A DNA stretch of 64,000 nt from an uncultured Clostridia bacterium (GTDB lineage: Bacteria > Bacillota > Clostridia > Christensenellales > Borkfalkiaceae): contig CANQJJ010000004.1 in the NCBI GenBank assembly GCA_947624215.1, forward strand, positions 24,187-88,186, in the 5' to 3' direction. Positions 35,051-46,601 of this stretch are shown here, piece after piece. Under the pieces are notes generated by a model. The model did no database searches. It was not told the DNA's origin and was given only the letters and a program-made list of their open reading frames with translations. The translations under genes and the position numbers were made by a program. Positions within the stretch are counted from its first letter, which is position 1. Every line of letters starts with the position of its first letter.

Positions 35051-36190
35051 TTAAGGCTGCTTTCTGCCCGCGAGCGCCGCGGTGAGCTGGGAGACGATGT
35101 CGCCGCTTCCGCCGAGGCTGAGGCTGTCGAGATGTTCGCAGATGCGCCCGATGTATTCGAGCTCTTTGAGCTTATAGAGGGTGGCGTTCTCCTCCATGAG
35201 TTTGGCGGTGTTGAGCAGGGAGCGGGTGGACGCGACCTCCTCCCGCCGCGTGATGACGCTCGCCTGCGCCCGTTTTTCGGCGAGGAGCACGGTGTTCATG
35301 ATCTCGCGGATCTCCCCGGGCAGGATGATGTCCTTGACGGCGGCCGACCTTACCTCCACAAAGAGGGCGGGGGCACGCGCGCGGAGCTTTTCGAGCAGGT
35401 AGGCCGAAATGCCCTCCCTGTCTGCGAGGATGTCGTCGAGTTTGAGGCGGCCGATGTACTCCCTGAGCGCGAGCTGGGCGCAAAGGTGCAGGCTGCCCTG
35501 CAAGTCGGCGACCTCGGTGGCGGCGCGGACGGGGTCGGTGACGACGTATTCGCACACGCAATTGATGCGCAGGGAGACCTTATCCGCCGTGAGGATCTCC
35601 TGCCCGACGAGGTTCTCCTCCGTGGGGAAGGCGGGAAGACTGTGGAATCCGATCTCGCGGTTGCCCTTCCAGAAGTAGTGCTTGCCCGCGGGGAGCAGTT
35701 TTTCGAACTTGCCGTCGATGAAGAGCAGCCCGTAGGTGTGCTCGTTCACGGTGAACTCCTCGTAGAACTCGGGCCGCAGCGCCTTGAAAACTTCGCGGGG
35801 GAAATCCTCCGCAACGTAGGGCGTGGTGATGTCCGCTTTGAGGAAGGAATTCTCGCCGTGCGTGTCCCAGAAGGCATACATGCCCACGGTGTACACCCCC
35901 GCAAAGGCGCCGTCGACAAAGCGGAAGCCGAGCTCCCCGCGCGAAACGGTGAGCTGCACCGTCTCACGGCGGAAATTTTCGTCGGCGAGGAGCGCCTTGG
36001 TATCCGCCAGCGTGCTCGAGACGAACCCCGTGCAATTCAACACTTCCACCGTCTTTCCGAAGGGTCCTTCGTAGACATGCCCCCTCTCGTTTTTGCGGAG
36101 CACGAAATATTTGCCCGGGCGGAGAAGCTCTGCAAACGAGCCGTTCTTGAAGAGCAGCCCGCGCTGGTTTTCCTGAATGATGAGTTTCAT
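35051..36190 (-). CDS. SPFH/Band-7 domain protein (slipin-like)
   Basis: 379 aa. The N-terminal half has two related beta-rich copies (QENQRGLLFKNGSFAELLRPGKYFVLR and NEHTYGLLFIDGKFEKLLPAGKHYFWK), then the SPFH core (ADKVSLRINCVCEYVVTDPVRAATEV, LREYIGRLKLDDILADREGIS, VRSAAVKDIILPGEIREIMNTVLLAEKRAQASVI). A helical tail follows. There is no N-terminal membrane helix. SPFH proteins assemble as scaffolds; slipins occur in some bacterial RNA-repair neighbourhoods with Ro60/RtcB (from memory). SD AAGGAGGGAACT is excellent. A candidate Y RNA lies 235 nt upstream in the same orientation. Confidence 0.87.
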   Translation of the reverse strand: MKLIIQENQRGLLFKNGSFAELLRPGKYFVLRKNERGHVYEGPFGKTVEVLNCTGFVSSTLADTKALLADENFRRETVQLTVSRGELGFRFVDGAFAGVYTVGMYAFWDTHGENSFLKADITTPYVAEDFPREVFKALRPEFYEEFTVNEHTYGLLFIDGKFEKLLPAGKHYFWKGNREIGFHSLPAFPTEENLVGQEILTADKVSLRINCVCEYVVTDPVRAATEVADLQGSLHLCAQLALREYIGRLKLDDILADREGISAYLLEKLRARAPALFVEVRSAAVKDIILPGEIREIMNTVLLAEKRAQASVITRREEVASTRSLLNTAKLMEENATLYKLKELEYIGRICEHLDSLSLGGSGDIVSQLTAALAGRKQP

Positions 36191-36424
36191 AGTTCCCTCC
36201 TTGTATGGTTATATCGTACATCGCCCGACGGCGTTCCAAACGATTTCGGACACCCTGCGGACGGACGGTGGTCATCGGTTGAGCGCACGCCCCCGCGGCA
36301 CGATGGGCCTCCGCGGTGCAACGTGTGCGGTATCCCCTCCGAACAGACCGCCCGTCCGTGCCCTCCCGCCCGAAGAGGCGCGAAAGAGCGCGGGTATCCT
36401 TTTTTTGTGAATTCTCCTCTCCAA
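36191..36424. other. Spacer between candidate Y RNA and slipin gene
   Basis: GC-rich, with small hairpins (GCGC-TCTTTC-GCGC near 36380-36395) and no T-run terminator on the minus strand, so transcription from 36644 could continue into the slipin gene. No coding frame is convincing. Confidence 0.5.
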
Positions 36425-36644
36425 AGGAAGGTGCCCGCGGTGAACACGGGCCTGTTATCCCATTCTAAGGGGCGCCTTTACCGCTTGGCTACCGGGACTT
36501 CCCGGGTGGGATTCGAACCCACGAATGTCGGCTTCCTTTTTTCAGGTGCGGAGCCTCACCTTACAAGGGCGGTACACGCCAAGAGGACCCCTCTGCGCGC
36601 CGCGGGTACACAGATCTCTCCGAATGCCCCTGCCTTGCCCTTAT
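36425..36644 (-). ncRNA. Candidate Y RNA (YrlA-like) with permuted tRNA-like module
   Basis: Read 5' to 3' on the minus strand: GTG-TA-CCCGCGG (36611-36600) pairs with CCGCGGG-CAC (36440-36431), a 10-bp helix with a two-base bulge. Inside, CCC-TTG-TAAGG (36569-36559) pairs with CCTTA-GAAT-GGG (36470-36459), taking the place of an anticodon stem. This encloses a canonical T-arm GTGGG-TTCGAAT-CCCAC, a closed acceptor-like hairpin CCGGGA-AG-TCCCGG, then TA and a D-arm GCC-AAGCGGTAAA-GGC. T-arm before D-arm with a sealed acceptor cannot be a normal tRNA but is the known plan of bacterial Y RNAs, which bind Ro60. No Ro60 gene is in the window. Identification rests on folding by eye. Confidence 0.65.
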
Positions 36645-36650
36645 GTTTCT

Positions 36651-36679
36651 ATTATAATACGGGCACCAAAAGATGTCAA
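36651..36679 (-). promoter_or_regulatory. Perfect sigma-70-type promoter for the candidate Y RNA
   Basis: Minus-strand TTGACA, 17 bp, TATAAT, fully consensus. The start is predicted near 36644. Confidence 0.88.
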
Positions 36680-36784
36680 GAAGATTTTTCGGGTACGCTT
36701 TCGGTGCCGCTTTTGCCATGAATTTTTGCTATCAGCGGCCCCGTTGCGGACATGCCCCCCTCCTTTTTCATCGCTTGGCACGCA

Positions 36785-37258
36785 TTACAGGTAGGTCTTC
36801 TGCAAAAGTCCCTCGCCGCGGATGCCGAGCGCCTCGAGCGCCGCAACGAATTTTCCGTCACGGAACATCATTCCGTCGTCGAGCACGGAGAAGATGGCCA
36901 CCCCGCCGTGCCCGAGAAATTCCACCTTCATAAAGCGGGTGGCGGTGCCCCGCGTCACGCGCACGGCCCCGAGCTCCTCCGCCCGCGCAGTGCAGGTGCG
37001 CTTGAAGGGTTTGCGGTAGGTAAAGACGCCGTCCTTCAAGGTAAATTTCTCCCAAATCGCGACGTATGTCCCCAAGCCGCCCGCCACGGCGAACATGACG
37101 AAGATCAAGGGGATCGCCCATGTATTGATGCCCGGGATGAGGTCGATCAAGACGAGCGGCGTCGTAACAATGATGCCCGCAAGCCCCAGCGCGAGGGTGA
37201 CATACATAAAGATCCTCTGCCCTCGCTGGCTGCGGATCACAAATTCGATATCCTGCAT
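36785..37258 (-). CDS. Small two-helix membrane protein of unknown function (possible PH-like domain)
   Basis: 157 aa. Residues about 18-40 and 47-70 are transmembrane (IFMYVTLALGLAGIIVTTPLVLIDL, WAIPLIFVMFAVAGGLGTYVAIW). A soluble beta-rich C-terminal part follows (FTLKDGVFTYRKPFKRTCTARAEELGAVRVT, VEFLGHGGVAIFSVLDDGMMF), which recalls bacterial PH-like domain proteins; that assignment is tentative. SD AAGGAGGAGAGCTT. It lies between the tuf terminator and the Y RNA promoter. Confidence 0.75.
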   Translation of the reverse strand: MQDIEFVIRSQRGQRIFMYVTLALGLAGIIVTTPLVLIDLIPGINTWAIPLIFVMFAVAGGLGTYVAIWEKFTLKDGVFTYRKPFKRTCTARAEELGAVRVTRGTATRFMKVEFLGHGGVAIFSVLDDGMMFRDGKFVAALEALGIRGEGLLQKTYL

Positions 37259-37294
37259 AAGCTCTCCTCCTTGTTATAAAAACGCCATACGCCA

Positions 37295-37324
37295 AAAAAG
37301 CGCGATACTTCTACCGCGCTTTTC
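37295..37324 (-). terminator. Terminator of tuf
   Basis: Minus-strand AAAAGCGCG/CGCGCTTTT stem with a 10-nt loop and a run of six T residues. Confidence 0.9.
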
Positions 37325-37339
37325 GAATTTGTTCTTCTC

Positions 37340-38560
<1,221 letters not shown>

Positions 38561-38671
38561 TGTTGTTTTCCTCCAAAATATATTTTTTGATAACTTTTTC
38601 CGCCGTTTTCACGGCAGAAGCGCAGCTATCTATCAATCAATGATATCAAGCTGATCCGCTTGTCGCCTTCT

Positions 38672-38700
38672 ATTATAACCGATATGCGCAAAATTTGCAA
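38672..38700 (-). promoter_or_regulatory. Internal promoter of tuf
   Basis: Minus-strand TTGCAA, 17 bp, TATAAT, about 100 nt upstream of the tuf start. Confidence 0.75.
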
Positions 38701-38756
38701 TTACTTTACGAAACTTTTTACAAAAATTTCCGCGAAATAACGCTATCGGGCGCAAA

Positions 38757-40847
<2,091 letters not shown>

Positions 40848-40860
40848 TTAGGTCCCTCTG

Positions 40861-41331
40861 TCAAAAACGGAAATGCGCGAACGCCTTGTTCGCTTCCGCC
40901 ATTCTGTGCGTATCTTCCTTCTTCTTTACGGAGCCGCCCGTGTTGTTGTAGGCGTCCATGAGTTCGCCTGCAAGTTTCTTATAGGTCTCGCGCTCGGAGC
41001 GTTTTCTCGTGTTCTGTACGAGCCAGCGGATGGCGAGCGTCTGGCGGCGTTCGGGCCTGATCTCGATGGGGACCTGATAGTTTGCACCGCCGACGCGCCT
41101 TGCCTTGACTTCGACGGTGGGCGTGATGTTGGCGAGTGCCTGGTTGAAGATCTCCATGGGGTCCATGTTCAGTTTTTCGCCCATCATGGCGAAGGCGTCG
41201 TAGACGATCTTCTGGGCAACGCTCTTTTCGCCGTCGAGCATGATCTGGTTGATGAGTTTGGTGACGACCTTGCTTCCGTAAAGCGGATCGGGAAGGACGT
41301 CTCTCTTCGGGATTCTCCCTCTTCTCGGCAT
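40861..41331 (-). CDS. rpsG: 30S ribosomal protein S7
   Basis: 156 aa, standard length. It begins [31 protein letters not shown] and includes the 16S rRNA-binding beta hairpin [25 protein letters not shown]7 nucleates the 30S head and in many bacteria represses its own operon. It sits between rpsL (about 260 nt upstream) and fusA. Confidence 0.98.
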   Translation of the reverse strand: MPRRGRIPKRDVLPDPLYGSKVVTKLINQIMLDGEKSVAQKIVYDAFAMMGEKLNMDPMEIFNQALANITPTVEVKARRVGGANYQVPIEIRPERRQTLAIRWLVQNTRKRSERETYKKLAGELMDAYNNTGGSVKKKEDTHRMAEANKAFAHFRF

Positions 41332-41589
41332 GTTTTTTGCCTCCTTTTTGATAGATTCGTTTGGTCCGCAAAATGGCTTTTGTGGCCTGCGGTTTGGGGC
41401 ATGGGTGGCCCCGAGGGCTTCTTAAGCCGCCCTTCTTTTAAGCTATCGCTTGCTCTTTCAAGTAGCGAATCTTCTCCCCCTTGCGGGGAATACTGCCTAC
41501 CTACATCGGGCTAAATGAATATTCCGAAATAAAGTAGGGCCATTTTCTTTCTTGCCTTGCGCGGCTAAGCGGCAGGGCGGGGAAAGAAC

Positions 41590-41961
41590 TTACTTAGGGC
41601 GTTTTGCGCCGTACTTGCTGCGGGCCTGTTTCCGCTTTGCGACGCCTGCCGTATCGAGTGCGCCGCGGATGATGTGGTAGCGGACGCCGGGCAGATCCTT
41701 GACTCTCCCGCCGCGGATGAGCACGGAGCTGTGCTCTTGCAGATTGTGGCCTTCGCCGGGAATGTACACGGTACCTTCCTGCTTGTTGGTCAATCTGACT
41801 CTCGCGATCTTCCGAAGAGCCGAGTTGGGCTTCTTGGGGGAAGTCGTCGTCACGGAAAGGCACACGCCGCGCTTTTGCGGGCAGCTGTCGAGGATGGGGC
41901 TCTTGGACTTGAAGGCCTCGCGCTCTCTGCCTTTCTTGATGAGCTGGTTGATCGTGGGCAT
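41590..41961 (-). CDS. rpsL: 30S ribosomal protein S12
   Basis: 123 aa. It has the decoding-centre loop [23 protein letters not shown] and [30 protein letters not shown]. The lysine in TTSPKKPNS marks the ancestral streptomycin-sensitive sequence. First gene of the str operon, with strong SD AAGGAGGTAAACC and a leader of about 115 nt that contains an attenuator-like hairpin. Confidence 0.98.
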   Translation of the reverse strand: MPTINQLIKKGREREAFKSKSPILDSCPQKRGVCLSVTTTSPKKPNSALRKIARVRLTNKQEGTVYIPGEGHNLQEHSSVLIRGGRVKDLPGVRYHIIRGALDTAGVAKRKQARSKYGAKRPK

Positions 41962-42021
41962 GGTTTACCTCCTTACAGTATTTCGGAATATTCGACGGGA
42001 ACCAAACGATCCCGAAGAAAC

Positions 42022-42068
42022 GAAGTCATGCGGCCGAAAAAAGCACACGAAAAAAGCGTGCCTTTCAG
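42022..42068 (-). promoter_or_regulatory. Attenuator-like hairpin in the rpsL leader
   Basis: On the minus strand the leader reads GGCACGCTTTTTTCGTGTGC followed by TTTTTT. The stem GCAC/GTGC can be extended with a bulge. It lies between the promoter and the rpsL SD, so partial termination could set str-operon expression. Confidence 0.45.
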
Positions 42069-42081
42069 CAGGCCATTGATT

Positions 42082-42110
42082 ATTTTAGCAAAGACTTTTC
42101 CCTTTGTCAA
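42082..42110 (-). promoter_or_regulatory. Promoter of the str operon
   Basis: Minus-strand TTGACA, 17 bp, TAAAAT. The start is predicted near 42075. Confidence 0.85.
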
Positions 42111-42184
42111 ACGAATTTATGCATTTTGCGGGAATTTTTTTCCGTCAGGCGGCAGGAAAGGCGCGGAATTCTTGCTGCGGGAGG

Positions 42185-42690
42185 GATAGTGGCGCACTTC
42201 CCTTGTGCGCCGAAAGGGTTTCTCCTCCTCATCCGCCCTCATCCGCCCTACGGGCACCTTCCCCAAAAGGGAAGGCAAGAAAAGCCTTCCGACAGTACGC
42301 AGTCCGACGAAAAGCCCCTCCTCGGGGAGGAGCTGTCACGCGTGAGCGTGACTGAGGTGGGGAATACAACTGCTTTTTCCGCTTTTATAAGCAAGACCAA
42401 TTTTTATAAGGAACGCCAATCAAGTCCCCACTCCCCTACCCCCCTCCCCAAGGAGGGGGTATCGCTCACACGAACCCTCATCGCGGACATGGTACCCTCA
42501 AACGAAGTCCGTAGTGTGGTAAGCGCGTCATCCTGAGGCGTAATGACAATACGAAGTCCGACTGCTTGATAATCAGACCATGCGTTCTAAATTCGTCATG
42601 TTGAGCCGCGTCGAAACATCACCTTATTATTAAGGCTGCGGTGACCCTTCAACTACGTTCAGGGTGACGTTATTTGAATGCCTTGGTCGT
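42185..42690. repeat. Mosaic intergenic repeat cluster VI
   Basis: Contains family A (GGCGCAC/GTGCGCC; CATCCGCC partly duplicated; CTTCCCCAAAAGGGAAG), F (GCTGTCACGCGTGAGCGTGA), E (CCCCTACCCCCCTCCCCAAG), exact GACATGGTACC at 42486, a B-like piece and a family D hairpin (CGTCATGTTGAGCC ... CAGGGTGACG). The D unit overlaps the 3' end of the LRR gene and supplies its stop codon. Confidence 0.75.
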
Positions 42691-44642
42691 TCACACGCAT
42701 TATCGTTATGGTAAGCGACGTCCCCTTGCTTGGGCCACGGGATGGGCGCATGGGAGGCGTCGAAGTGCCAATAAGTGTCGTGGGCCGCCCAATCTGCCTC
42801 CGTCGGGGCCGTCTCGCTGTAAAAGAAGACTTCGACCTCTTCGACCCCTTCGATCGCATCCTTGTCGAACTTGACTTTTTCCCACATGGCCGCCGTCCCG
42901 CAGAAATAGATATTCTTGAAGCGAAACGCCAACCCAAACGCGGCACTATCGATCTTTCGTATGCTCCCGGGAAGCACGATATCCTCGAGTTCAATACAGT
43001 TCCGGAACGTTTCCCCTTGCAACTCAATAACGCCTTCGGGGATGACCATGTCTTTAAGCGAGTTGCAATGAGCAAAGGCTCCCCAACCGATCTCAACGAG
43101 ATTTTCCGGAAGTTCGATCTTTTGGAGCGCCTTACAACCCCGGAAGGCCATCCACCCGATCACGGTGAGTCCCTTGGGAAGCACGATATCCGTGAGCCCC
43201 GTACATTCTTCAAAGACGTTGTCGCCGATCTTGGTGAGCCCCTCGGGAAGCACGATATTCTTGAGTTGGTCGCAGCCGTCGAACGTTTCGTATTCTAACT
43301 CCGTGACGCCTTCGGGAATGACGATGTCCGTGAGCGATGAGCAGTCATAAAAGGCCGACGGACCGATCTCAACGAGGTTTTTGGGAAGATCGATGTCCGT
43401 GAGCGATGAGCAGCTTATAAAAGCACGTTTACAAATCTTGACGAGGCTCTCGGGAAGTTCGATCTCTTTGAGATGTATGCAATTTTTGAATGTTTCCTCT
43501 TCCAGCTCGGTGACGCCTTCCGGGACTACCATGTCCGAGAATCCCATGCAGTTTTCAAAAGCCCTCTCGCCGATTTGCACGAGACTTGCGGGGAGCCGGA
43601 TACTTGCAAGCGCGGTGCAATCTTTGAAGGCAGCCGCCCCGATCTTCTCCAGGCCCGCAGGGATCGCGAGCTCTTGAAGCGCATTGCAATTTTCAAAGAC
43701 GCCGTCGCCGAGCTCAACGAGATTTTCGGGGAGCACGACCTTCGTGAGCGCCGTGCAATCTTTGAAGATGCTCGCCCCGATCCTCTCCATGCCCGCAGGG
43801 AAGACGATCTTCTCTAATCCCGTGCACCCCCTGAAAGCACTTGTAGCGATCTCAGTGAGCCCTTCGGGGAGCACGATCTCGGTGAGCGCGGTGCAATCTC
43901 TGAAGGCTGCCGAGCCGATCTTCTCCAGCCCCGCAGGGAAGACGACCTTCTTTAACTCCGGGCACCTCGCGAACGCGCCTCCCTCCAACTCAACGAGATT
44001 TTCGGGGAGTACGACCTCTGTGAGCGCCGTACTATCTCTGAAGGCTTCCCACCCGATCGTTTTCAGATTCGCAGGGAAGACGATCTCCTGTAGTTGCGGG
44101 CATCCCGCAAAGGCTCTCCCCCCGAGTTCTCTGAGGGACGCAGGCAAAATAGCGCGCGTGAACTGAACGCACCCGCAAAAAGCGTATTGGCCGATGATCT
44201 CCACATTGGACGGAATGGCAAACTCCGCGAGTTTGTCGTCACCCCAAAAGGCGATCGGCCCGATCTCGGTGATGCTCTCGGGCAAAAGGATCTCCTTGAG
44301 CCTTCCGCATCCCGCAAACGCCCCTTCCCCGATCTTCCCGATCCCCTCGCCGACGACGACGCGGACGATGCGGGTCTCTTCCCTGAAAGCGTCTGCCGCG
44401 ATCTCCGTCACGGGTTGCCCGTTGATCTCGGAGGCGATCACGATCTCATTGTCAAACCCCGTGAAGTTGTTATAGTCCACCCCGAGGGCAGACCAGCTCT
44501 TCCAATCGTCGTTGAGAGCATAGAGCACCCCGTCTCTCTTGCGGGGGAGCTCCTTGTATAAGTCCACCGCGATCAAGATGACGATCACGACGCCGAGCAC
44601 ACCGAGGACGGTCCATAAGATCCAACGTTTTCCCGATCTCAT
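42630..44642 (-). CDS. BspA-type leucine-rich repeat surface protein
   Basis: 670 aa from the ATG at 44642 (SD AAGGAGAAGCA). An N-terminal signal-anchor (WILWTVLGVLGVVIVILIAVDL) is followed by about 90 residues of linker. More than twenty LRR_5 units then follow (LPENLVEIGWGAFAHCNSLKDMVIPEGV), unusually regular with alternating LPEGLTEI and FPAGLEKI phrases. Such proteins are exported and mediate adhesion or host binding in gut and oral bacteria. The last about 14 residues (VTLNVVEGSPQP) are translated from an intergenic repeat that also gives the TAA stop, so the original C-terminus has probably been replaced. Confidence 0.9.
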   Translation of the reverse strand: MRSGKRWILWTVLGVLGVVIVILIAVDLYKELPRKRDGVLYALNDDWKSWSALGVDYNNFTGFDNEIVIASEINGQPVTEIAADAFREETRIVRVVVGEGIGKIGEGAFAGCGRLKEILLPESITEIGPIAFWGDDKLAEFAIPSNVEIIGQYAFCGCVQFTRAILPASLRELGGRAFAGCPQLQEIVFPANLKTIGWEAFRDSTALTEVVLPENLVELEGGAFARCPELKKVVFPAGLEKIGSAAFRDCTALTEIVLPEGLTEIATSAFRGCTGLEKIVFPAGMERIGASIFKDCTALTKVVLPENLVELGDGVFENCNALQELAIPAGLEKIGAAAFKDCTALASIRLPASLVQIGERAFENCMGFSDMVVPEGVTELEEETFKNCIHLKEIELPESLVKICKRAFISCSSLTDIDLPKNLVEIGPSAFYDCSSLTDIVIPEGVTELEYETFDGCDQLKNIVLPEGLTKIGDNVFEECTGLTDIVLPKGLTVIGWMAFRGCKALQKIELPENLVEIGWGAFAHCNSLKDMVIPEGVIELQGETFRNCIELEDIVLPGSIRKIDSAAFGLAFRFKNIYFCGTAAMWEKVKFDKDAIEGVEEVEVFFYSETAPTEADWAAHDTYWHFDASHAPIPWPKQGDVAYHNDNACERPRHSNNVTLNVVEGSPQP

Positions 44643-44727
44643 TGCTTCTCCTTCGCGGCAGGTCCCGCCATGCGGGCAGGGTCCGCCTTCCCCCGATATT
44701 TCAGGGGACATTATAGTATCTACTAAT

Positions 44728-44756
44728 AGTATACCACGCGCTCAATATGATGTCAA
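44728..44756 (-). promoter_or_regulatory. Promoter of the BspA-type LRR gene
   Basis: Minus-strand TTGACA, 17 bp, TATACT. Confidence 0.8.
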
Positions 44757-44846
44757 GCGAACGGGTAGGAGTTCCCAAAAGATACGGGGTGCGGGCGCCC
44801 GAAAGGGAAAATTTCCGTACGGGGAAAGAAAATCCGCGCGAAAGTA

Positions 44847-44875
44847 TTGACAAAACCGCAGAAAAGCGCTACTAT
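44847..44875 (+). promoter_or_regulatory. Promoter of pgk
   Basis: TTGACA, 17 bp, TACTAT (running into TACTATAAT). It is about 35 nt before the pgk ATG and diverges from the LRR-gene promoter. Confidence 0.75.
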
Positions 44876-44909
44876 AATAGAGACAAATTCTCAAAGGGAG
44901 TTATAGATC

Positions 44910-46217
44910 ATGAACAAGATGACAGTCAAAGACGTAAAAGACTGGAAGGGCAAGCGCGTTCTCGTGCGCTGCGACTTCAACGTTCCCATGAAAGACGGCA
45001 AGATCACCGATGAAAACCGCATCATGGGCGCCCTTCCCACCATCCAATATCTCATGGAGCACGGGGCCAAGGTCGTCCTCTGCTCACACATGGGCAAGCC
45101 GCACTCCATCTTCTCGGAGGAAGTCAAGCTCAACAAGAAGGACAAGAAAAAGGTAGAAGCCGGCGAGACGACCGCCGAGGCCATCATCGAAAAGGCCAAA
45201 AAAGACGAGCCCAAAAAGCTCACTCTCGCCCCCGTCGCCGCACGCCTCAACGAACTGCTCGGCGGCAAAGTCACCTTCGCGCACGACGTCATCGGCCCCG
45301 ACGCGCAGGCAAAAGTCGCCGCGCTCCATGAGGGCGAATGCGTGCTCCTCGAAAACCTCCGCTTCCACTGGGAGGAGGAGAAGAAAGACCTCGAATTCTG
45401 CAAGAAGCTCGCTTCCTACTGCGACATCTATGTGAACGATGCCTTCGGTACCGCGCACCGCTCCCACGCCTCCACCGCGGCCATCGTCGAATACGGCCTC
45501 GTGAAGACCGCCGTCTGCGGCTTCCTCATCGAGAAAGAACTCACCGTCATGGCAGATTCCCTCGATCACCCCGTGCACCCCTTCGTTGCCATTCTCGGCG
45601 GCGCAAAAGTTGCGGATAAGCTCGGCGTGATCTCCAACCTGCTCGAGAAATGCGATACGCTCATCATCGGCGGCGGCATGGCCTACACCTTCCTCAAAGC
45701 GCAGGGCTTCGAGGTGGGCACCTCCCTCGTCGACGACGAAAAGCTCGACTACTGCAAGGAGATGATCGCAAAGGCCGCGGCCGAGGGCAAGGAACTGCTC
45801 CTGCCCGTCGATACCGTCGTGGCGGCCGCTTTCCCCGACCCCATCGACGCGCCCGTCTCCGTCCACACCGTCTCTTCGCACGCCATCCCCGCAGACATGA
45901 TGGGCCTCGACATCGGCGAGAAGACCCGCGAGCTCTTTGCCGCCAAGGTGAAGACGGCGAAGACCGTCATCTGGAACGGCCCCATGGGCGTGTTTGAGAA
46001 TCCCACCCTCGCGGCCGGGACCAACGCCGTTGCCGCGGCACTTGCAGAGGCCAAGGGTGCAACGACCATCGTCGGCGGCGGCGACTCCGCAGCTGCCTGC
46101 GCACAGCTCGGCTATGCCGACAAGATCACCCACATCTCCACGGGCGGCGGCGCTTCGCTCGAACTCTTCGAGGGGAAAGTGCTCCCCGGCATCGCCTGCC
46201 TCAACGAGAAGAACTGA
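44910..46217 (+). CDS. pgk: Phosphoglycerate kinase
   Basis: 435 aa, slightly longer than the usual 395-415 because of a lysine-rich insert ([30 protein letters not shown]). It converts 1,3-bisphosphoglycerate and ADP to 3-phosphoglycerate and ATP in glycolysis. Signatures: [50 protein letters not shown] and [28 protein letters not shown]. It heads a short plus-strand unit with a small membrane protein and tpiA; gap is not in the window. Confidence 0.97.
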   Translation: MNKMTVKDVKDWKGKRVLVRCDFNVPMKDGKITDENRIMGALPTIQYLMEHGAKVVLCSHMGKPHSIFSEEVKLNKKDKKKVEAGETTAEAIIEKAKKDEPKKLTLAPVAARLNELLGGKVTFAHDVIGPDAQAKVAALHEGECVLLENLRFHWEEEKKDLEFCKKLASYCDIYVNDAFGTAHRSHASTAAIVEYGLVKTAVCGFLIEKELTVMADSLDHPVHPFVAILGGAKVADKLGVISNLLEKCDTLIIGGGMAYTFLKAQGFEVGTSLVDDEKLDYCKEMIAKAAAEGKELLLPVDTVVAAAFPDPIDAPVSVHTVSSHAIPADMMGLDIGEKTRELFAAKVKTAKTVIWNGPMGVFENPTLAAGTNAVAAALAEAKGATTIVGGGDSAAACAQLGYADKITHISTGGGASLELFEGKVLPGIACLNEKN

Positions 46218-46298
46218 CCCCTTTGCGGCACCTGCCGCAGTCCATTCGGAACGCACGGGCGCATCCCGTCAGAATAATTATTATAGGAAGGTATCACT

Positions 46299-46526
46299 AT
46301 GGCAAACAACAAGAAACCCTACGGCGGCTACCTCGCCATCGTCAGCATCCTGTTGATCCTTGCGGCAGTCTGCGCGATCGCTCTCGGCGTCCTCGGCTAT
46401 CTCGGCATTCTCATCTCGCTCGATCTGTGGATGGTCATTGCGTGCGGCGTCGTTGCCGTGCTCTCGCTCGCCATCTGGGTCTGGTTCCTCTGCGTCGTCA
46501 GCGGGATCAGAAAGAAGAGCAAGTAA
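46299..46526 (+). CDS. 75-aa two-helix membrane protein between pgk and tpiA
   Basis: MANNKKPYGGYLAIVSILLI... with two transmembrane helices (residues about 11-36 and 42-66) and basic ends (NNKK, IRKKSK). No family recognised. SD AGGAAGGTATCACT is good. A terminator-like hairpin follows directly, so it shares the pgk transcript and may limit read-through to tpiA. Confidence 0.7.
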   Translation: MANNKKPYGGYLAIVSILLILAAVCAIALGVLGYLGILISLDLWMVIACGVVAVLSLAIWVWFLCVVSGIRKKSK

Positions 46527-46536
46527 TCAATTGAAA

Positions 46537-46562
46537 AAGCGGGCACCATGCCCGCTTCTTTC
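46537..46562 (+). terminator. Terminator or attenuator between the small membrane protein and tpiA
   Basis: AAGCGGGC/GCCCGCTT, 8-bp stem with a 5-nt loop, then TTCTTTC. It ends about 40 nt before the tpiA ATG, inside the same transcription unit. Confidence 0.6.
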
Positions 46563-46601
46563 ACGAAAATCACCGAAAATCTTTGGAGGAAAACTTACAC
46601 T

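Noticed and set aside
36555-36595. T-box riboswitch, suggested by GGCGTGTACCGCC
   Set aside because: The T-box bulge consensus is not matched, there is no specifier loop or terminator pair, and the downstream gene is not an amino-acid gene.
36430-36640. A normal tRNA gene, or two tandem tRNAs
   Set aside because: T-arm and D-arm occur in reversed order. The piece upstream of the T-arm has no matching acceptor strand, and no T-arm or acceptor follows the D-arm half. Only the permuted, closed fold pairs well.
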